Below, in pieces: positions 61,113 to 64,000 of a stretch of 64,000 bases of DNA; the stretch's first letter is position 1, and each line of letters opens with the position of its first letter. The stretch comes from Natribaculum luteum (GTDB taxonomy: Archaea; Halobacteriota; Halobacteria; Halobacteriales; Natrialbaceae). Where the stretch lies: NCBI RefSeq assembly GCF_023008545.1, contig NZ_CP095397.1:2108001-2172000 (forward strand). The letters are read 5' to 3'. A model generated the notes under the pieces. The model had not been told where the DNA came from and did no database searches. It was given only the letters and a program-made list of their open reading frames with translations. Made by a program: the position numbers and the translations under genes.

Positions 61113-62882
61113 ATGTCCGACCCCGATCCCGACTCGCTCACAGTCACGCTCGTCGACGGCTACGTCGACGAGCCGGCGCACTTCGGGGTCCCGCCGTACG
61201 TCTCGACGTACCCCCGGTACACGGCCGGCGCGCTCGTCGACGCCGGCGTCGCTCCCGACCGGATAACCTACCACACGATCGACGCCCTGCGGGACGACCC
61301 CGACCGGTGGCGGGACGTCGACGAGGCCGACCTGCTGATCTACCTCGGCGGGATGACCGTCCCCGGCAAGTACGTCGGTGGGACGCCCGCCGAACCCGAC
61401 GAAGTCCGCAAACTGGCCTGGACCGCGAGCGGCACGAGTCTCATGGGCGGTCCGGTCAAGTTCGGCGTCGGCGACGAGAACGCGGGCGCGATCGAGACCG
61501 AACGCCAGGACCTGGACTTCGACTTCGTCGCGAAAGGCGACGTCGAGGCTGCCGCCTACGACCTGGTCGAGAACGGCCTCGAGGGGTTCAACGATCGGAT
61601 GCGCGACGTCCCCGAGGTCACGCAGTGGGCCAGGAAAGGCGCGTTCGTCGTCGAACAGCACCCGAACCACCCCGACTACCTCATCTGCGAACTCGAGACC
61701 TCCCGCGGTTGTGCCTACCGGTGTTCGTTCTGTACCGAACCGCTGTACGGCAACCCGAGTTTCCGGCCGCCCGAGACGGTCGTCGACGAGGTCGACGCCC
61801 TCTCGGACCACGGGATCAAGCACTTCCGGCTCGGCCGGCAGGCCGACATCCTGGCCTACGGCGGCGACGGCGAAGCGCCGAACCCCGACGCCCTTCGCGA
61901 CCTCTACGGCGGCATCCGCGAGGTCGCCCCCGACCTCGAGACGTTGCATCTCGACAACATGAACCCGATCACGATCGCGAAGTGGCCCGAGGCCTCGCGG
62001 GAGGGTATCCGGATCATCGCCGAGCACAACACGCCCGGCGACACGGCGGCGTTCGGCCTCGAATCGGCCGACCCCGTCGTCCAGGAGGAGAACAATCTCG
62101 CGGTCTCGACGGAGGAGTGTCTCGAGGCGGTCCGGATCGTCAACGAGGAGGGGGGCTGGCGGCCGGGAGAGGAGGGCGAGGCGCACAGCGCCTCGGGAAG
62201 CCGAGCGGCGAAGCCGCGAGGCCCCTCGACCGGCGAGAACGCCCCGAATCGCCTCCCCAAACTCCTCCCGGGGATCAACCTCGTCCACGGGCTCAAAGGC
62301 GAGCGCGAGGAGACCTACGAGCACAACCTCGAGTTCCTCCGTCGAATCTACGACGAGGGGCTGATGCTCCGGCGGGTGAACGTCCGCCAGGTGATGGCGT
62401 TCGCCGGCACCGAGATGTCCGATACCGGCGCGGAGATCGCCCGCGAGCACAAAAAGCAGTTCAAACCCTACAAGCGCCAGGTGCGCGAGGAGATCGACAA
62501 CCCGATGCTCGAACGGGTCGCGCCGCCCGGAACCGTCCTCCCGGACGTCCACCTCGAGTACCACCAGGACGGCCGGACCTTCGGCCGCCAGCTGGGCACC
62601 TACCCGCTACTGGTCGCGATTCCCGGCGAGCGCCCCATCGGCGAGACGATCGACGTCGCGGTCGTCGACCACGGCTACCGGTCGGTCACGGGGGTCCCGT
62701 ACCCGCTGAATCTCAACGCGGCATCGATGGACGAACTCACCACAGTTCCGGGCGTCGGGAAACGGCGGGCCGGCGACATCGTGGTCAACCGGCCCTACGA
62801 GTCGGTCGCCGACGCCGGGGTCGACGCCGAGGTCGACCTCTCGCGGTTCGCGACCGCCCGCTCGAGCGAGCAGGCCGACTGA
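61113..62882 (+). CDS. Radical SAM protein with C-terminal helix-hairpin-helix
   Basis: The protein, 589 residues, has an N-terminal B12-binding-like or accessory domain, the radical SAM cluster Cys200-x3-Cys204-x2-Cys207 (GCAYRCSFCTEP), a TIM-barrel core with NMNPITIAKWP and FGLESADP, and a C-terminal helix-hairpin-helix (LNAASMDELTTVPGVGKRRA). It is a member of the UPF0313-like group of archaeal radical SAM proteins; the reaction is unknown. A GC-rich in-frame insert occurs near residue 358. Its stop TGA opens repeat copy H. Confidence 0.85.
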   Translation: MSDPDPDSLTVTLVDGYVDEPAHFGVPPYVSTYPRYTAGALVDAGVAPDRITYHTIDALRDDPDRWRDVDEADLLIYLGGMTVPGKYVGGTPAEPDEVRKLAWTASGTSLMGGPVKFGVGDENAGAIETERQDLDFDFVAKGDVEAAAYDLVENGLEGFNDRMRDVPEVTQWARKGAFVVEQHPNHPDYLICELETSRGCAYRCSFCTEPLYGNPSFRPPETVVDEVDALSDHGIKHFRLGRQADILAYGGDGEAPNPDALRDLYGGIREVAPDLETLHLDNMNPITIAKWPEASREGIRIIAEHNTPGDTAAFGLESADPVVQEENNLAVSTEECLEAVRIVNEEGGWRPGEEGEAHSASGSRAAKPRGPSTGENAPNRLPKLLPGINLVHGLKGEREETYEHNLEFLRRIYDEGLMLRRVNVRQVMAFAGTEMSDTGAEIAREHKKQFKPYKRQVREEIDNPMLERVAPPGTVLPDVHLEYHQDGRTFGRQLGTYPLLVAIPGERPIGETIDVAVVDHGYRSVTGVPYPLNLNAASMDELTTVPGVGKRRAGDIVVNRPYESVADAGVDAEVDLSRFATARSSEQAD

Positions 62883-62963
62883 TACGGTCTGCTGTAACTA
62901 TTTTCCGCGGCGACCGCCCGACGGGACGCGGTCGCTGCGGTAAGGACTTACAGTGGTCCGTAC
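62880..62963 (+). repeat. 84-bp stop-codon-linked palindromic repeat, copy H
   Basis: It starts TGATACGGTCTGCTGTAAC at the stop of the radical SAM gene. The outer stem pairs TACGGTCTGCTGTAA with TTACAGTGGTCCGTA; the inner stem pairs CCGCGGCGACCGC with GCGGTCGCTGCGG at 12 of 13 positions around a ten-base loop. This is the best-preserved copy. Confidence 0.9.
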
Positions 62964-62992
62964 GAGCGGTCGTGCGGCGCGTCGGCGGAGAC

Positions 62993-63457
62993 TCAGACTT
63001 CCCGAACGCCGATGACGCGATCCTGGAGGTACGGGAGGTGCATCGCGTTGTAGACGATCTTGACCTCGTCGGTCGTCGGGACCGCCTGACACGTCAGGAT
63101 GATGTTCTTCTCCTCGACTTCCTCCTCGGTGAGGATGAGGTCCATGTCCATCGACACCTCGCCTTCGCGCAGGATAGCGGCGCAGTTCGCACACGACGCG
63201 GCGCGACACTCGAAGGGCCAGTCGTAGCCGTTGTCTTCAGCTGCGTCGAGGATGTACCGGTTTTTCGCCACCTCGAAGCGCCCGTAATCCGTCGGATCGA
63301 GGTCCGCCACCGCAGCCTTCTCGAAGAGGTCGTCGTCGTCCAGTCGCCAGCCACGTTCGTCCAGTACCTCGTAGTTGAGATACTCGAGCGTGCGCGTGTC
63401 CCCGTCGTCCCCCTCAGCGTCACGGCCGACGCGAATGTTGGGCAAGTCCGTTGACAT
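62993..63457 (-). CDS. Halophilic [2Fe-2S] ferredoxin
   Basis: A 154-residue ferredoxin with cluster ligands Cys84, Cys89, Cys92 and Cys123 (CRAASCANC...LTC). The N-terminal insertion of acidic residues and the C-terminal [13 protein letters not shown] segment are those of the main haloarchaeal ferredoxin, which carries electrons from 2-oxoacid oxidoreductases. Its N terminus is about 25 residues longer than usual and Ala-Ala-Ser replaces the usual Ala-Gly-Ala in the loop, so this is a paralogue. It converges on the radical SAM gene. Confidence 0.88.
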   Translation of the reverse strand: MSTDLPNIRVGRDAEGDDGDTRTLEYLNYEVLDERGWRLDDDDLFEKAAVADLDPTDYGRFEVAKNRYILDAAEDNGYDWPFECRAASCANCAAILREGEVSMDMDLILTEEEVEEKNIILTCQAVPTTDEVKIVYNAMHLPYLQDRVIGVREV

Positions 63458-63564
63458 GCGTTCTCATTTGCCGTGTGGACACATAACAGTCGCGGACGTT
63501 CTCGATTCGCCGACGCCACGAGCGGGGCCGTCGGTGCCGATCGATCGGCTCCGATCGTTCACGT

Positions 63565-64000
63565 TCATCGGGACGCGGTGGACGTCGCACGCTCGCCGAC
63601 GTCGCCGAGTTCGGCCCACTCCTCGAGGTTCGAGTCTGGCACCGCGATTTCGGCGACGACGGCCTCGCAGTCTGCACACTCGGTCCAGACGTACGTCCGT
63701 GCCTTCTGACAGCAGGGATCGACGCGTTCGTGGTCCCGGTCGACGTCGCCGCCACACGCTGGACAGTGATCGAGCAGGAGCCGCAGTCGAAGGAGGACGT
63801 CGAGTCGCGCGTCGCGGTCGACCTCGTCCCAGTCGGCGAACCAGTCGTCGAGCACCCGCGCGGCGGCGACGTCCGCGACCAGCGCCGCTTTGGAGTCCCA
63901 CTCGAGCAAGCGAGCGCCGTCGACCGAAAACGCCAGCGTGTCGCGTTCCGTGATCTCGTCGGCGTCGACGACCGCGGCGACCTCCTCGAGCGACGGCGGG
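63565..64000 (-). CDS. Zinc-ribbon protein, N-terminal part outside the window
   Basis: At least 145 residues are visible; the frame is open to the window edge, so the start is missing. The visible part has an N-terminal region of alternating polar and hydrophobic residues, LEWDSKAALVADVAAARVLD, and the cysteine pairs HCPACGG, PCCQ and ECADC, a probable zinc ribbon. I do not recognise the family. The C terminus is polar. A spacer of about 107 bases separates it from the ferredoxin gene. Confidence 0.65.
   Translation of the reverse strand, partial: PPSLEEVAAVVDADEITERDTLAFSVDGARLLEWDSKAALVADVAAARVLDDWFADWDEVDRDARLDVLLRLRLLLDHCPACGGDVDRDHERVDPCCQKARTYVWTECADCEAVVAEIAVPDSNLEEWAELGDVGERATSTASR

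Overview
The window is chromosomal DNA from a halophilic archaeon (class Halobacteria), most likely a member of the Natrialbales. The evidence is very high GC, strongly acidic proteins, TATA boxes 26-30 bases before start codons (leaderless transcripts), halophilic [2Fe-2S] ferredoxins, FtsZ1 and CetZ, archaeal DTD2, Tat lipoproteins, and many small families found only in haloarchaea. I see no rRNA, tRNA, CRISPR array, transposase or integrase. DUF numbers given below are from memory of these families and were not checked against a database.

Layout. 1-4.4 kb: the end of a transcription factor S gene, small conserved genes, an MFS transporter, a DUF5787-type protein that looks like a PD-(D/E)XK nuclease, and a DUF4013 membrane protein. 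4.5-10.7 kb: a Nudix hydrolase, a uS10-like protein, a TRAM/NhaC pair, an M20 amidohydrolase and an M48 membrane protease. 11-19.5 kb: geranylgeranyl reductase divergent from a [2Fe-2S] protein, FtsZ1, D-aminoacyl-tRNA deacylase, two small regulators, a Ca/Na exchanger, shikimate dehydrogenase and a repeat-rich helix-hairpin-helix protein. 19.6-31.7 kb: a pabB-pabA-pabC operon for p-aminobenzoate, a saccharopine-dehydrogenase-like protein, Rieske protein, regulators, a sugar nucleotidyltransferase, a diphthamide-synthase-like enzyme with a duplicated 3' end, DUF373, SppA and a coiled-coil protein. 32-37 kb: a GH2-fold protein that has lost both catalytic glutamates, then a metal ABC transporter operon behind a DtxR/MntR-type operator.

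37.2-49.6 kb is the most interesting block. A CetZ tubulin homologue faces away from a ten-kilobase cluster encoding a secretion/pilus ATPase, a double T2SSF membrane platform and several proteins with one N-terminal hydrophobic helix (DUF7310/7311/7283-7286 types). This looks like a complete, uncharacterised type IV-pilus-like machine. The 3' third of its last gene and the 3' third of the convergent beta-propeller lipoprotein gene form one AT-rich patch inside otherwise GC-rich reading frames. 49.8-64 kb: housekeeping and small zinc-finger genes, an MFS carrier, a glycosyltransferase, Hsp20, a radical SAM protein and a ferredoxin.

The window also carries eight copies of an 81-84 bp double-stem palindromic repeat that, to my knowledge, is not a named family. 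In seven of the eight copies the element begins exactly at the TGA stop codon of the neighbouring gene. A ninth, left-half copy at 53622 also starts at a stop codon and is expanded as a 15-bp tandem repeat. Stem sequences change in a compensating way between copies, which argues for a conserved RNA or DNA hairpin at gene 3' ends.
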